A DNA stretch of 23,409 nt from an uncultured Alistipes sp. (GTDB lineage Bacteria > Bacteroidota > Bacteroidia > Bacteroidales > Rikenellaceae), in the NCBI GenBank assembly GCA_900550375.1, contig URRP01000039.1, positions 1-23,409 on the forward strand, written 5' to 3'. The notes beneath the pieces were generated by a model, which was given only the letters and a program-made list of their open reading frames with translations, was not told the origin of the DNA and made no database searches. A program made the translations under genes and the position numbers. Positions 1-8,981 of this stretch are shown here, in pieces (position 1 is the stretch's first letter; every line of letters begins with the position of its first letter).

Positions 1-3000
1 TCGTCTCCTTATGGCGCTGATTACCAATATACGAAAAGTTGTAACTTTGTGCACTACCGGCCGACGAACCCGACCTGTTCAGCGTAAGAATATTACTGTT
101 TTTGTCATAGGTTAGATGCTCCTCCAAGCCGGAGACGCCGTTATCGAGATGATCCTCGTCAAAGGTAAAGAGGTGCGAATCGAGCATACGGCCCATATCG
201 TCGTAGGTGTAGGCATAGGTATAGTCGTCGCGCAAGATCGTACCCTCGACGAGTTTGTGACGCCACTTCCATTCGGTAATGTTTCCCGTATAGGAGGCGT
301 CGATCCAGTCGCGGCGAGGTTCGTAGTAACGAAGACTCATTTCGAACAATTCGCTCGATTTTTCGGTCAGCCACCCCTGAATATTGTAGTCCAGCGTCTC
401 GTGAATGGCGTACGTTCCCGCACCATAGGTTTTGCCCGTGAGTTGACCCAGATCGTCGTAGGTGTAATTCACAACCGCCTGTTCGCCGCTATTGAACTGC
501 GCCGTCTCCTTGGTCATACGGCTGCGTGCATCGTAGGTGAAGGTACGGTCGAGATGGTCGGTCGTTGTATCGTGGGTATAGCTTTCGCGCTGCGCCAAGA
601 GATTCCCCGCGAAATCATACCGGCTCGAGATACGCAGGACTTTGCTTGAGAGGTTGTCGCACTCCACCGTCTGAATAAGACGACCTTTGGAATCGTAATA
701 GAAAACCCGTTTACGATACCCGTCGATACCGCTCTCGCTCAGCAGCGCCAGCTCTTCGCAGGTCGGGAGGCCGACGGTACGATTATCCTTGAGCGTGGAA
801 AGCGACGGAACGTTCACAAAGGCAAGGCGCGGATCGAGCGACGCGGGATAGTTGTCGTACACATGCCGGTAGACGAGCGTCGCGGCGGCCGAATCGTAGA
901 GAAGGATTGTCGAGCCGGCATCGAAGAGCCCTTGCAGCGCTTCACAGCGTTCCGAGGTCGATGTCGTGGCAGCATCCGTGACCAGCGACTGTTCGGTGAT
1001 GCGGCCGAAAGCGTCGTATTTATGGATCATCCACTGCTTCTTCCCGCGCAAGTTGCCGTCCTGCGACATCACCAGCTGATCGCCCTGATTGTAGACCATA
1101 TACTCCGCTTCACGGCCCGGCATCCGTTTCTCGACCATGCGGCCGTGGGTGTCGTAGCGATAGACATAACAGTAGTTCCGTGCCACGGCGCAAGTATCTG
1201 CGTAGCTCTGACCCTGCGTCAGGCGATCGGTGCCCTCCGGCGTGACGACCCACGCCAAACGGCCGCAGTCGTCGTACACATAGCGTGTAATCAGATGGTC
1301 GACGGCGTTGTTCGCCCCGCGCAGCTGCCGCTCTTCGTAGACCGTATGCCCCTCCTTGTCGGTGTAGGTGACCACCACTGCGCCATCCTCGTCGGTCGTT
1401 TGCGTGCCCGAAAGCATGTTGGCCTCATAGTACCCGTTGACATGCAGCGAACCGGTCGCCGGATCGATATCCAGCCGCCCGACAGCCGAGGAGCCGTTGC
1501 CAATGTAGGTATTGCGTACCGAATGGGCGTCTGTCTGAAATTCAGCGCCCGGTTTGCGGGACTTCAGCACCCGGTTCAACGGCGATGACTCGTACTCGTC
1601 ATGGGTGTAGGCATAGGGCGTTATGCAGCTGAATTTATTGCGGTAAAACGTCTCTTGAGCTGTGATTGCTGCCAGATCGTAACCGCCGTTGCCGTTCGTG
1701 CGGGAATAAGGCAGATATTTGCGCGCTTCGCGGTGCAGCATGTCGTAGGCAATGGGCCGAATCAGATCGGAACTTCCGCCGTCGGTCGCACCGATGGCGA
1801 TCTCCTGCGACGGATAGCCCAACCCGTCATAATAGGTGACATCACAAGCATGTTTCCCCTGCTCGTTGAAAGTCTGACTGAATACCCAGTTCTCCTCGCC
1901 GGATAATTCGGCCATAGAGTCGCCATAAAAACAGATACTTTTCAGATCCTTGCATTCGCGGCGGCCCGTTTCATCCTCATATTCGGCGCGGACCTCGTAA
2001 CGTCCCGCAGAGAGCGGGGCCGTCAACGTCAGTGCATCCACGAAAGCGGTCTTGCCGACGAGTCTCGTTCCGTCCTTATACAGCGAATAAGCCACAAACG
2101 GCTGGGGATTGGAAATCCCGACATTCAGCTTCGATACCGACCTATCTGCCTCAAAATTCACATCGACGACATTTACATGACCGTTTCCATTTTGTTCGAA
2201 TACGATATGCGTATAATTTCCGTTGCCCAGAAACGAGTCGTTGTGAAGCGTCTCGGATCCCAAATTGGGCGGGCTGACGACCCGTACATAACACATTCCG
2301 GCTTCCTCGTCGTAGCCGTAATAAATTTTCATATGCGAGTTCCAGTTTTCGGAACACCCCGAATTGTATTGATCGAACGCATCTTCAAAAATTTGAACAT
2401 CCTCTTCGCCAGAGAAGATCAGCTCATTGTAATCGGAGTCCCACCCCATGCTGAAATAAACATACTGGACACCCCCGTTCGCTGCAATCGTACACTCCTC
2501 GATATCCGTATCGAGCCGCAGCGTAAACGGATAAGCGTATTCAACCGTAAAATTGCTGTTTCGTGCATTTTCGATCCAATAGTCGCCGGGAATCATCACC
2601 TCGCAGAACGATATCGTCCCGCCCGTTCCAGTGATCGACTTAAGCGTGACGTTATTTGTTTTCAGACTGTATACCTGCCCGAGATTCGTGTTTCTCAGCG
2701 TTATCGTTTCGCTGCATCCCGGATATACCCGAACGACCTTGTCGGCCGGTAAGTCCGGCTCGGGATTTCCTGACTCCGCCTGCTGAAGAATCTCCAGCCT
2801 GCGAACATTCGTTCCGAAGTAGACGGAGCGCGACGATGCGCTCGCATTTCGGGAGAGTTGAACCGTGACGGTAAACTGCTCATCGGTCTGTGATTCGATG
2901 AAAGAGACCGTGATCCACGAGAAACCGGCGGCCGACAGCTGCTGATTCAGAGAACTCTGCATGGCATCGGTATCGTAACCGGCATCCAGACCGCCCGTCG

Positions 3001-3145
3001 TTTCGAACGAATAACTCTGAGCCGCGGAGCTCAGACGGATCGTTCCCGTAGGAGCACTTCCTAAATCAGAATGCCAAAACGGCTGGGAATAAGCGGCTTG
3101 AAGCCCGATTATAAGCACTGCGAAGAGGAAATATAGCTTTTTCAT
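1..3145 (-). CDS. Secreted RHS/YD-repeat protein with DUF6443-like region (3' end outside window)
   Basis: An open frame runs from ATG at 3145 to the left edge with no stop, giving about 1048 visible residues. It begins MKKLYFLFAVLIIGLQAAYS, a clear signal peptide, so the product is exported. Residues about 415-540 contain a 'YYDGLGYPSQ' segment typical of the DUF6443 region in Bacteroidetes RHS-like proteins. From about residue 600 onward there are repeated YD motifs such as YVYDDCGRL, FYYDSKGRL, TYDDLGQL and TYDDMGRM, which in RHS/Tc proteins form a beta-strand shell. The start lies 12 bp downstream of the stop of the preceding RHS-like gene, so the two are very likely co-transcribed. In this family the region after the last YD repeats is often a variable or toxic C-terminal domain; that part is outside the window, so toxin function is only a possibility. 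The start choice is supported by the signal peptide and the tight spacing. Confidence 0.88.
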   Translation of the reverse strand, partial: MKKLYFLFAVLIIGLQAAYSQPFWHSDLGSAPTGTIRLSSAAQSYSFETTGGLDAGYDTDAMQSSLNQQLSAAGFSWITVSFIESQTDEQFTVTVQLSRNASASSRSVYFGTNVRRLEILQQAESGNPEPDLPADKVVRVYPGCSETITLRNTNLGQVYSLKTNNVTLKSITGTGGTISFCEVMIPGDYWIENARNSNFTVEYAYPFTLRLDTDIEECTIAANGGVQYVYFSMGWDSDYNELIFSGEEDVQIFEDAFDQYNSGCSENWNSHMKIYYGYDEEAGMCYVRVVSPPNLGSETLHNDSFLGNGNYTHIVFEQNGNGHVNVVDVNFEADRSVSKLNVGISNPQPFVAYSLYKDGTRLVGKTAFVDALTLTAPLSAGRYEVRAEYEDETGRRECKDLKSICFYGDSMAELSGEENWVFSQTFNEQGKHACDVTYYDGLGYPSQEIAIGATDGGSSDLIRPIAYDMLHREARKYLPYSRTNGNGGYDLAAITAQETFYRNKFSCITPYAYTHDEYESSPLNRVLKSRKPGAEFQTDAHSVRNTYIGNGSSAVGRLDIDPATGSLHVNGYYEANMLSGTQTTDEDGAVVVTYTDKEGHTVYEERQLRGANNAVDHLITRYVYDDCGRLAWVVTPEGTDRLTQGQSYADTCAVARNYCYVYRYDTHGRMVEKRMPGREAEYMVYNQGDQLVMSQDGNLRGKKQWMIHKYDAFGRITEQSLVTDAATTSTSERCEALQGLFDAGSTILLYDSAAATLVYRHVYDNYPASLDPRLAFVNVPSLSTLKDNRTVGLPTCEELALLSESGIDGYRKRVFYYDSKGRLIQTVECDNLSSKVLRISSRYDFAGNLLAQRESYTHDTTTDHLDRTFTYDARSRMTKETAQFNSGEQAVVNYTYDDLGQLTGKTYGAGTYAIHETLDYNIQGWLTEKSSELFEMSLRYYEPRRDWIDASYTGNITEWKWRHKLVEGTILRDDYTYAYTYDDMGRMLDSHLFTFDEDHLDNGVSGLEEHLTYDKNSNILTLNRSGSSAGSAQSYNFSYIGNQRHKET

Positions 3146-3157
3146 ACTGGCGATCTT

Positions 3158-6100
3158 TTATTGATTCACAATGTTATACTGATATTCGTTCACCGAACGG
3201 CCCGCATCGTCGCGTACACGAATAAGCTTGCCGTCTGCATCGTATTCATACGTTGTGATGCGATTCGACGGGTCTGTAATACGCGTGACCCCGACCAACG
3301 GCTTGTACATATAGGTCGTGACATGAACACCCGGCAACGCACGAAGGGCATTCTCCTGCGTCGGGGTCAAAGCGCCCGGCAATGGAACCGTTTCGAGCGT
3401 GGACGGCAGCAGCGGTTTGAGCAGATCGAACGTCGAATTCTCAACGCGAGCCACGATATACTGTCCCCCGTAGCCCCATACATAGCTCGTCCGCATCCCC
3501 GACTTATCGGTCGACTGCAACGGATGACCCTCGGTGTCGTAGCGATCGTACGTCTCCTGATCCTGATAGGTAATCGTATTCAGGTTTGTCGTCGGGGCGA
3601 TCAACGCCGTTTGCAGACGGTTTACCTTCGCTATATCCTTGGTCGGGAACGGACGGAAATAAATCGCTTTTTCTGCAGAGAGAACCCGCGTGGAGTCCGC
3701 ATACATCGTAATTCTGTCGACAGGGACATTCACGATATTGTTCGCCACGAGCGTCTGTTCGGCATCCGACGGATCGGCGACTTCGTGCGAATAGACGTAT
3801 GCAGTGGTAATCGCCTGATTCTTGCTGTTCGTAACCGTCGTTGCCTGCAATTGCCCGCGGCTGTTGTAGCAATAGGTGGTCGAGGAGCCGAACGAGGGAA
3901 CCCCATTCTGATAATACTGCCGATAGACGGATTTCAACTGCGGATTTTCGATATTCAGCCGTTCGTAGTACAACAGATACAACGCAAGCTTGGGGATGGA
4001 GATGTATTCCGTAGAGGTGGATTTATAGTCGTACTCCTCCTCATAAAGTTTATACGCCGGTGCAAGCTGATCGGCATAATAGACCTTTCTTGCAAGTTTT
4101 CCTCTCAATGCGCTTTTGGATAGCGGCGACAACAGCATATTATTGATGGCCGGCGCGGTGCCTTCCGCTACAATGGGAATCCCATCCTGTACCTGTCCCG
4201 TCGGAAATAGGTCTTCCGTATCGCCGTTGCGCTTGTAGGTTTTATAAAAATATTCCGTGATCGTCTTTTTGAGCGGATCGTTCATTGCATACCGAGTCTC
4301 CACGATACGCTCGTATTCAATGTGATTATTCATTGAATACGGGAAACTGTGCTGTGTGGAGAGCATCTCGCGTTCAACGTTTGAAAAACCGAAGGTTACA
4401 TACAACCTATACTGTGTATAAACAGCCGGCCGCCCCCACAGCAGGGTGCCGGAACTGCTGCCGTCGGTTTTCGTATAGGAGAACGACCGGCATACGCCGG
4501 AATCGAGTTCGTCCTTATAATCGATGATTTTGCTGATTCTGACACCGCCCGCAGTTCCCGTTTGATTCTGAAGAGAGGGAATATAACCGGTTTCGTGATT
4601 CCGGTTGACAGACGCGCTGTACGTGTTTCCTTCATAGGAAAACACCGAACGACCGCCTGTCGGATAGGTAATCTCCTGCAACATTCCGTATTTCGCATAC
4701 TCGGCATTCGCATTGCGCTGAGAATAGGACGGCGAAAGGTGTTTCATGCCCGCCGTAGTCGTCAGTGTGGGTTCGAAATCCGAAGGCGAGGCGATCGGAT
4801 CGTTATAATATCCCCACCAGTCGATTCCGAAGGTATTGATTGCCGGGAAGGCTGCGCCCTCATTATAATACGTCATCGAATAGGTGCCGATCCCCGAAAG
4901 CGTCACATCGGACAATACCGTGACGGGATTATTTCCGCCGATGGCCCGATACTTCAAGCGGCAGGTTCGCAAGGTGTCGCTTGCCTGATCGATCGTGTTG
5001 ATGACGGCGATGCTTTTGAGTATGCGCATCTGCGGAGAGTTGTATCCGGGATCAGAAATAAGGTACGTGTTATCCCATCGTTCTCCGTTTCGAATATCGT
5101 ATTCGAACCTGATCTCGCACGCGTCGTTGATATGGATCGTCTTAATCGGATGTATTTCCGTGGCATTGACCACGAAATCATGAAGCATGGCATTGTTGTC
5201 CGGGTAGTTGATATCAAGATAGGAATGCGCCACCGAAGCAACTTTCCGGTCGTATTTGACCTCCCGATGCACCCGCGGATTACAACTCCACGAATAGTTC
5301 AGATCGGCACGGGAATCATTTTGCAGCGTACTGTATTCGAACCAAAGATGCGCTCCGTCCGGCGTCAGCACATCGGTCAGCGACCAGCTGGAAGAATAGG
5401 AATCGCCGTTATCGGACTGCCCTTCGGTATAGCAGATCGCCGTCTCGCAGATAGTATCATCTCCGAACGAATACCGGTACCCGTCGCCCGTAACGATCGT
5501 AAAGCCCGATCGGCAACTCCCCTCCACTCGGAACTCTCCGTCGGCTTTATTGGTATTGTAGACGACAAATTCACCGTTCGATTGACGGACAAAGGAGCCC
5601 GAATAGCCCATGAAATTAAAATGGAAAATATCCGGCTCAGTTTCATAGCACACGTCAGGATACGTGCCCTCTCCCGCCGGATTCAGATGGATATAAGTGG
5701 CAATATAATCGTTGGAGATCATTCCCCAATAGCTGTAATCCAACGACAAATTGCGCTCATTGCAGGTATATTCGAACCCTCTCAGCTCCTGCACGGGTTC
5801 CGTAGTATACGGAGAACCGCCTAGTATCCAACAGTAAATAGATTGGGTCGATTCGTCAGGAATTCCTTTGACCTCGCGCGTAATCGCTCCACCGACATTC
5901 AGATACCACCCCAATCCGACGAGTCCGGCCTGAATATTCGGCTTATAACCGCTGCTCGCATACTGAATGGAAAGTGGAAGATGGAACGCCATGTCCTTGT
6001 ATTCATAAATCGGGATGGAGAGTCCTAACGTTCCGGTATAGAGGTTCGTTTCGGCATCACCGTATTTGACCATGCTCCAGACATCGGGCGACGTCGGAGT

Positions 6101-6223
6101 GAAGAAACTTTTATCGAAGGGTTGACATTTGGGATAATCCGTCGCTTCCTGTGCCCCGGAAAGTAACGGCAGAAATGCGGCAAAAGATGCGATTAACATC
6201 TGCCTGAATAAAATTTTTTCCAT
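3158..6223 (-). CDS. Secreted RHS-repeat-like protein, N-terminal partner (1021 aa)
   Basis: This is a complete 1021-residue frame. The first 24 residues (MEKILFRQMLIASFAAFLPL... ending SGAQ) form a signal peptide. Residues 60-120 contain 'LSIPIYEY' and 'GLVGLGWYLNVGGAITR', the characteristic N-terminal segment of SpvB/RHS-like Bacteroidetes proteins. Near the C-terminus are YD-type repeats (DRYDTEGHPLQSTDKSG and TTYEYDADGKLIRVRDDAGR), after which the protein simply ends in YNIVNQ. It lacks a visible RHS core cleavage domain or toxin domain. The stop is 12 bp upstream of a second exported YD-repeat protein, suggesting that the pair works together, perhaps as two halves of a shell or as two surface proteins. 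The exact function is unknown. A promoter match lies about 130 bp upstream on the same strand. Confidence 0.88.
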   Translation of the reverse strand: MEKILFRQMLIASFAAFLPLLSGAQEATDYPKCQPFDKSFFTPTSPDVWSMVKYGDAETNLYTGTLGLSIPIYEYKDMAFHLPLSIQYASSGYKPNIQAGLVGLGWYLNVGGAITREVKGIPDESTQSIYCWILGGSPYTTEPVQELRGFEYTCNERNLSLDYSYWGMISNDYIATYIHLNPAGEGTYPDVCYETEPDIFHFNFMGYSGSFVRQSNGEFVVYNTNKADGEFRVEGSCRSGFTIVTGDGYRYSFGDDTICETAICYTEGQSDNGDSYSSSWSLTDVLTPDGAHLWFEYSTLQNDSRADLNYSWSCNPRVHREVKYDRKVASVAHSYLDINYPDNNAMLHDFVVNATEIHPIKTIHINDACEIRFEYDIRNGERWDNTYLISDPGYNSPQMRILKSIAVINTIDQASDTLRTCRLKYRAIGGNNPVTVLSDVTLSGIGTYSMTYYNEGAAFPAINTFGIDWWGYYNDPIASPSDFEPTLTTTAGMKHLSPSYSQRNANAEYAKYGMLQEITYPTGGRSVFSYEGNTYSASVNRNHETGYIPSLQNQTGTAGGVRISKIIDYKDELDSGVCRSFSYTKTDGSSSGTLLWGRPAVYTQYRLYVTFGFSNVEREMLSTQHSFPYSMNNHIEYERIVETRYAMNDPLKKTITEYFYKTYKRNGDTEDLFPTGQVQDGIPIVAEGTAPAINNMLLSPLSKSALRGKLARKVYYADQLAPAYKLYEEEYDYKSTSTEYISIPKLALYLLYYERLNIENPQLKSVYRQYYQNGVPSFGSSTTYCYNSRGQLQATTVTNSKNQAITTAYVYSHEVADPSDAEQTLVANNIVNVPVDRITMYADSTRVLSAEKAIYFRPFPTKDIAKVNRLQTALIAPTTNLNTITYQDQETYDRYDTEGHPLQSTDKSGMRTSYVWGYGGQYIVARVENSTFDLLKPLLPSTLETVPLPGALTPTQENALRALPGVHVTTYMYKPLVGVTRITDPSNRITTYEYDADGKLIRVRDDAGRSVNEYQYNIVNQ

Positions 6224-6642
6224 AATATATGTATTTAAGATTGGTTAAAAGCTGCACGATTTCTTCCGAAATCCGATCGTAAAGACAACGGCGGCAGCAC
6301 CCGCTGCATAGATCAATCGCAGCTCACAAACCGCTCGAATACGGCTTTAACAAAAGTAACGATTCGAGTGTCCATAAGGAACTTTTTAGAAGAAAATTGC
6401 ACTCTTAATAAATTGATCGTAAACTACTTATAATCAATTTGAAAAGAAATAAAATTCTTAACCTATACTTACATCCGCGAAACGAGGTCTTGAGTATGAA
6501 CCTTTCGTTCGAAAATGGAAAATCGGGACATCAAACCGACGGGAAAGGAGATCGGGAAAACCGGTCCGTACCACCTCGACGCAAAGCCCGAAGACGTTGG
6601 CACAAAGGTTGTAAGACAGACCGAGAAACAAACCCCGTCACC
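6224..6642. other. Intergenic region between divergent RHS operon and MFS gene
   Basis: About 420 bp contain no convincing gene. The left half is AT-rich and holds the RHS operon promoter on the minus strand. A weaker plus-strand promoter candidate is TTG at 6413-6415 and TCAATTTG at 6434-6441, spaced by 18 bp. The right half (about 6530-6640) is more GC-rich and contains the string GACGCAAAGCC (6577-6587), which resembles the core of c-di-GMP-I riboswitches, but the rest of that fold is not convincing. The MFS frame stays open through this half, but its extra 68 residues are Arg/Lys-rich and unlike a transporter, so I treat it as untranslated leader. Confidence 0.5.
6351..6358 (-). promoter_or_regulatory. 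Bacteroidetes -7 box for the RHS operon
   Basis: On the minus strand this reads TACTTTTG, an exact match to the Bacteroidetes TAnnTTTG consensus. A TTC, a near match to the TTG -33 element, sits 20 bp upstream. Transcription would start near 6344, giving a leader of about 120 nt before the ATG at 6223. It is a motif match only. Confidence 0.5.
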
Positions 6643-7842
6643 ATGAAAATAGCTACTGGCAAAGGTGCGATCACGCTTCCCGTTCTATTGGCCATCTGGT
6701 CCGTGTCGGCCGTAACGTCGCTGCCCGGTCTGGCCGTTTCGCCGATTTTGGGCGATCTGAATACGATCTTCCCGTCGGCGAGCGATCTCGAAATTCAGAT
6801 GCTCACCTCACTGCCGTCGCTGCTCATCATCCCATTCGTACTGCTGTCGGGCAAGTTATCGGTCGGCCGCGACAAGCTGCGCATTCTGGTCGTCGGATTG
6901 ACGATCTTCCTGCTGAGCGGCATCGCCTGTCTGTTCATCCGCAACATCACGGCGCTGATACTCGTCAGCTGCATCCTCGGCATCGGAGCGGGAATGGTCA
7001 TCCCCCTCTCGACGGGTCTGGTCGTCGACTATTTCACCGGAGATTATCGCGTCCGGCAGCTGGGTTACAGCTCCTCGATCAACAACCTGACGCTCGTGCT
7101 GGCCACCGCCCTTTCGGGCTATCTGGCAAATATCGACTGGCATCTCTCGTTTCTGGTCTATACGCTGCCTGTCGTTTCGCTTCTCCTCTTGCCGTTTCTG
7201 CATCGGCAGCATTCGACCCCCGAACCGGCCGCCAGCGATCAGATGCGCAACAAGAAAATCGACCGTTCGAAACTCATTCAGCTCATGGCGCTCTACTTTT
7301 TCATCACTTACGCCGTGTTGACGATTACCTTCTATGCCGCGTTTCTGATCGACGGATACCATCTTCCCAAAGCCTTCTCTGGTGTGCTGATCTCACTCTT
7401 CTTCCTCGCAATCATGGCTCCGGGGCTGATCCTCGACCGCATCATAGGCATTTTCCGAAGCTATACGAATTTTACCGCCGTCGTCATGATCTGCGTGGGG
7501 TTGTTCTGCTTCGGTATCTTCAAGGATCGCACGATGATGGTCGTCGGAGCCTTGCTCACCGGATTCGGCTACGGATTGATGCAGCCAATCATCTACGACA
7601 AAACGGCGATCATCGCTCCGCCCCGCTCGGCAACGCTGGCGCTTTCTTTCGTGATGTCCGTCAACTATCTGGCTATCATGCTCTGCCCTTTTATTATCGA
7701 TTTATTCGGCCGCATCACCTCGTTTCACGGCAACCGTTTTCCGTTCTTTCTCAACGGAACATTGGTCGTCGGACTCGCCGTCGTCGCCTACCTGCGCCGC
7801 AACGACTTCACACTCGGCTTGGACTCCTCCTATTACAAGTGA
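6643..7842 (+). CDS. MFS transporter (399 aa)
   Basis: This inner-membrane transporter of the major facilitator superfamily has about 12 hydrophobic segments, beginning with ITLPVLLAIWSVSAV and continuing to TLVVGLAVVAYL. The 399-residue length from ATG 6643 (MKIATGKGAITLP) is normal for the family. An in-frame upstream ATG at 6439 would add 68 highly basic, hydrophilic residues and is rejected as the start. A motif like 'SGKLSVGRDKLRILVVGL' lies in the loop after the second segment, where MFS proteins carry the conserved G-x-x-x-D/R-x-x-G/R motif. The substrate cannot be told from sequence; the protein resembles AraJ/YdhP-type efflux members in general layout. It is transcribed away from the RHS operon, and no partner enzyme adjoins it. 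Confidence 0.85.
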   Translation: MKIATGKGAITLPVLLAIWSVSAVTSLPGLAVSPILGDLNTIFPSASDLEIQMLTSLPSLLIIPFVLLSGKLSVGRDKLRILVVGLTIFLLSGIACLFIRNITALILVSCILGIGAGMVIPLSTGLVVDYFTGDYRVRQLGYSSSINNLTLVLATALSGYLANIDWHLSFLVYTLPVVSLLLLPFLHRQHSTPEPAASDQMRNKKIDRSKLIQLMALYFFITYAVLTITFYAAFLIDGYHLPKAFSGVLISLFFLAIMAPGLILDRIIGIFRSYTNFTAVVMICVGLFCFGIFKDRTMMVVGALLTGFGYGLMQPIIYDKTAIIAPPRSATLALSFVMSVNYLAIMLCPFIIDLFGRITSFHGNRFPFFLNGTLVVGLAVVAYLRRNDFTLGLDSSYYK

Positions 7843-7888
7843 CCGCCTCTTTATGCAACCCAGACGGACAATTTTCGGGGAAAATCGT

Positions 7889-7896
7889 TATCTTTG
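7889..7896 (+). promoter_or_regulatory. -7 box upstream of the TSCPD gene
   Basis: TATCTTTG is an exact match to TAnnTTTG and lies 77 bp upstream of the ATG at 7973. The -33 position has no good TTG, so this is moderate evidence for a promoter serving the TSCPD gene and perhaps the two small genes after it. Confidence 0.5.
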
Positions 7897-7972
7897 CCGA
7901 AAGGCTTGGATAAGTAGCGCTTCGGCAGAGTCATTCTGCACGACCGTCGCCGCGTCAAACACCTCGAAAAAA

Positions 7973-8230
7973 ATGGAGAAAAACCTCGTCTATACAACCT
8001 GCGGAACCTGTTCGAAACTGCTCGACGTCACCATCGAGAACGATCGCGTCAAACGGGTGCAGTTCATCGGCGGCTGCCATGGCAATGCACAGGGAATCGC
8101 AGCGCTGATCGCCGGCATGGAGGTGGATGAAGCCATTGCGAAACTGAGCGGTATCGACTGCGGCGGCAAAGGGACTTCCTGCCCCGATCAATTGGCAAAA
8201 GCGCTGACACAACTCAAGAACAGTCGATAA
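7973..8230 (+). CDS. Stand-alone TSCPD-domain protein (85 aa, TIGR03905-like)
   Basis: This small soluble protein is made of one TSCPD domain. The signature 'GGKGTSCPDQLAKAL' is at residues 64-78, preceded by 'FIGGCHGNAQGI' at 31-42. Cysteines at 10, 13, 35, 63 and 70 suggest metal or thiol chemistry. In vitamin B12-dependent ribonucleotide reductases (NrdJ) a similar domain is a C-terminal module; the free-standing version is widespread in anaerobes and its role is not settled. The start at 7973 (MEKNLVYTTCGTC) is chosen because the domain begins immediately; the longer frame from 7853 adds 40 unrelated residues and would begin upstream of the putative promoter box. Confidence 0.85.
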   Translation: MEKNLVYTTCGTCSKLLDVTIENDRVKRVQFIGGCHGNAQGIAALIAGMEVDEAIAKLSGIDCGGKGTSCPDQLAKALTQLKNSR

Positions 8231-8373
8231 GCGCATCTGCCTTCACTTCCTCCGCTCCGGTTCAACGCCGGAGTAATACCCCGCCCGTTACCGGAAAATT
8301 CATCAGGATGAACGGCATAGCCGGTATCGCGGAACGTTTTTTGCAACAGTCTGCAAAACCAATAATTCGTAGT

Positions 8374-8634
8374 ATGTACTTTCTCTGGTATCTGCTTATC
8401 GGACTCGTCGCCGGCTGGCTGGCCAATCTCATGGTCAAGGGGCACGGTTCGGGACTTGTCATCAATCTGATCGTCGGCATCGTCGGTGGTATTCTGGGCG
8501 GTTGGATTCTGTCGCTGCTGGGACTGGTCGCCGTCGGGACGCTGGGCAGCCTGATCGCATCGGTCGTCGGTGCCGTCGTGCTGCTGTGGATCGCCTCCCT
8601 GCTTGCACCGTCATCCAAAAAACAAGCATCGTAA
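8374..8634 (+). CDS. GlsB/YeaQ/YmgE-family small membrane protein (86 aa)
   Basis: The protein starts MYFLWYLLIGLVAGWLANLM and has about three transmembrane segments rich in Gly, with the 'GLVAGWLA' and 'NLIVGIVGGILGGW' motifs typical of the transglycosylase-associated (GlsB/YeaQ/YmgE) family. Members are general-stress inner-membrane proteins of unknown biochemical role. The start at 8374 gives the usual 80-90 residue length; an upstream in-frame ATG at 8308 would add 22 non-membrane residues. The stop codon overlaps the start of the next gene (TAATG), so the two are translationally coupled. Confidence 0.87.
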   Translation: MYFLWYLLIGLVAGWLANLMVKGHGSGLVINLIVGIVGGILGGWILSLLGLVAVGTLGSLIASVVGAVVLLWIASLLAPSSKKQAS

Positions 8635-8858
8635 TGAACAAGGAAAAAATCAATGCCGGCATCGACCGGATGGCCGAAGAGGCAAAAGAGACCATGGACC
8701 TGCTGTCGGATAAGATCGATCAGGTAACCCGCTGCGGAAACGAAAAAGCAGCGCGAATCCGGCGATCGGCCAAAGAGGGACTGCGCCGAACAACCGACAC
8801 CGTACAGGAAACCGTCGATCGTACCGCCGACCGCCTTCGCGACAAATTGTCCGAATAA
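8634..8858 (+). CDS. Small charged helical protein (74 aa), possibly stress-related
   Basis: The ATG at 8634 shares its A with the TAA stop of the GlsB-like gene, a classic coupled arrangement. The 74 residues are highly charged and predicted to be almost wholly helical, with an 11-residue-like pattern (AKETMDLLSDKIDQV, AKEGLRRTTDTVQETVDRTADRL) reminiscent of LEA, YtxH or CsbD-type stress proteins. No signal peptide or membrane segment is visible. I do not recognise a named family. The coupling to a stress-type membrane protein suggests a shared role, perhaps at the membrane during osmotic or envelope stress, but this is inference. Confidence 0.7.
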   Translation: MNKEKINAGIDRMAEEAKETMDLLSDKIDQVTRCGNEKAARIRRSAKEGLRRTTDTVQETVDRTADRLRDKLSE

Positions 8859-8874
8859 ACCGACCGTACAGAAC

Positions 8875-8908
8875 CGAGCGAACACACCTTGTCGGGTGTG
8901 TTCGCTCG
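8875..8908 (+). terminator. Hairpin after the GlsB/helical-protein pair
   Basis: A perfect 14-bp inverted repeat, CGAGCGAACACACC (8875-8888) and its complement (8895-8908), encloses a 6-nt loop. It lies 16 bp after the stop at 8858. No T-tract follows, so it may be a weak terminator or an mRNA 3'-end stabiliser rather than a canonical intrinsic terminator. Confidence 0.6.
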
Positions 8909-8981
8909 TATGAAAACGACGATCCGGTGCCGTTTGTCGATATTCTTAAAACGAACTTTCAGACATATCCGACCGACGGCT

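Noticed and set aside
4562..5824. A 420-residue plus-strand frame inside the RHS-like gene, and similar frames at 3161-4123 and 863-1588
   Set aside because: All are antisense to the RHS-type coding frames, which have signal peptides and YD motifs; the shadows have none.
6439..6642. N-terminal extension of the MFS transporter from an upstream ATG
   Set aside because: The 68 extra residues are basic and hydrophilic, and the transporter proper starts normally at 6643.
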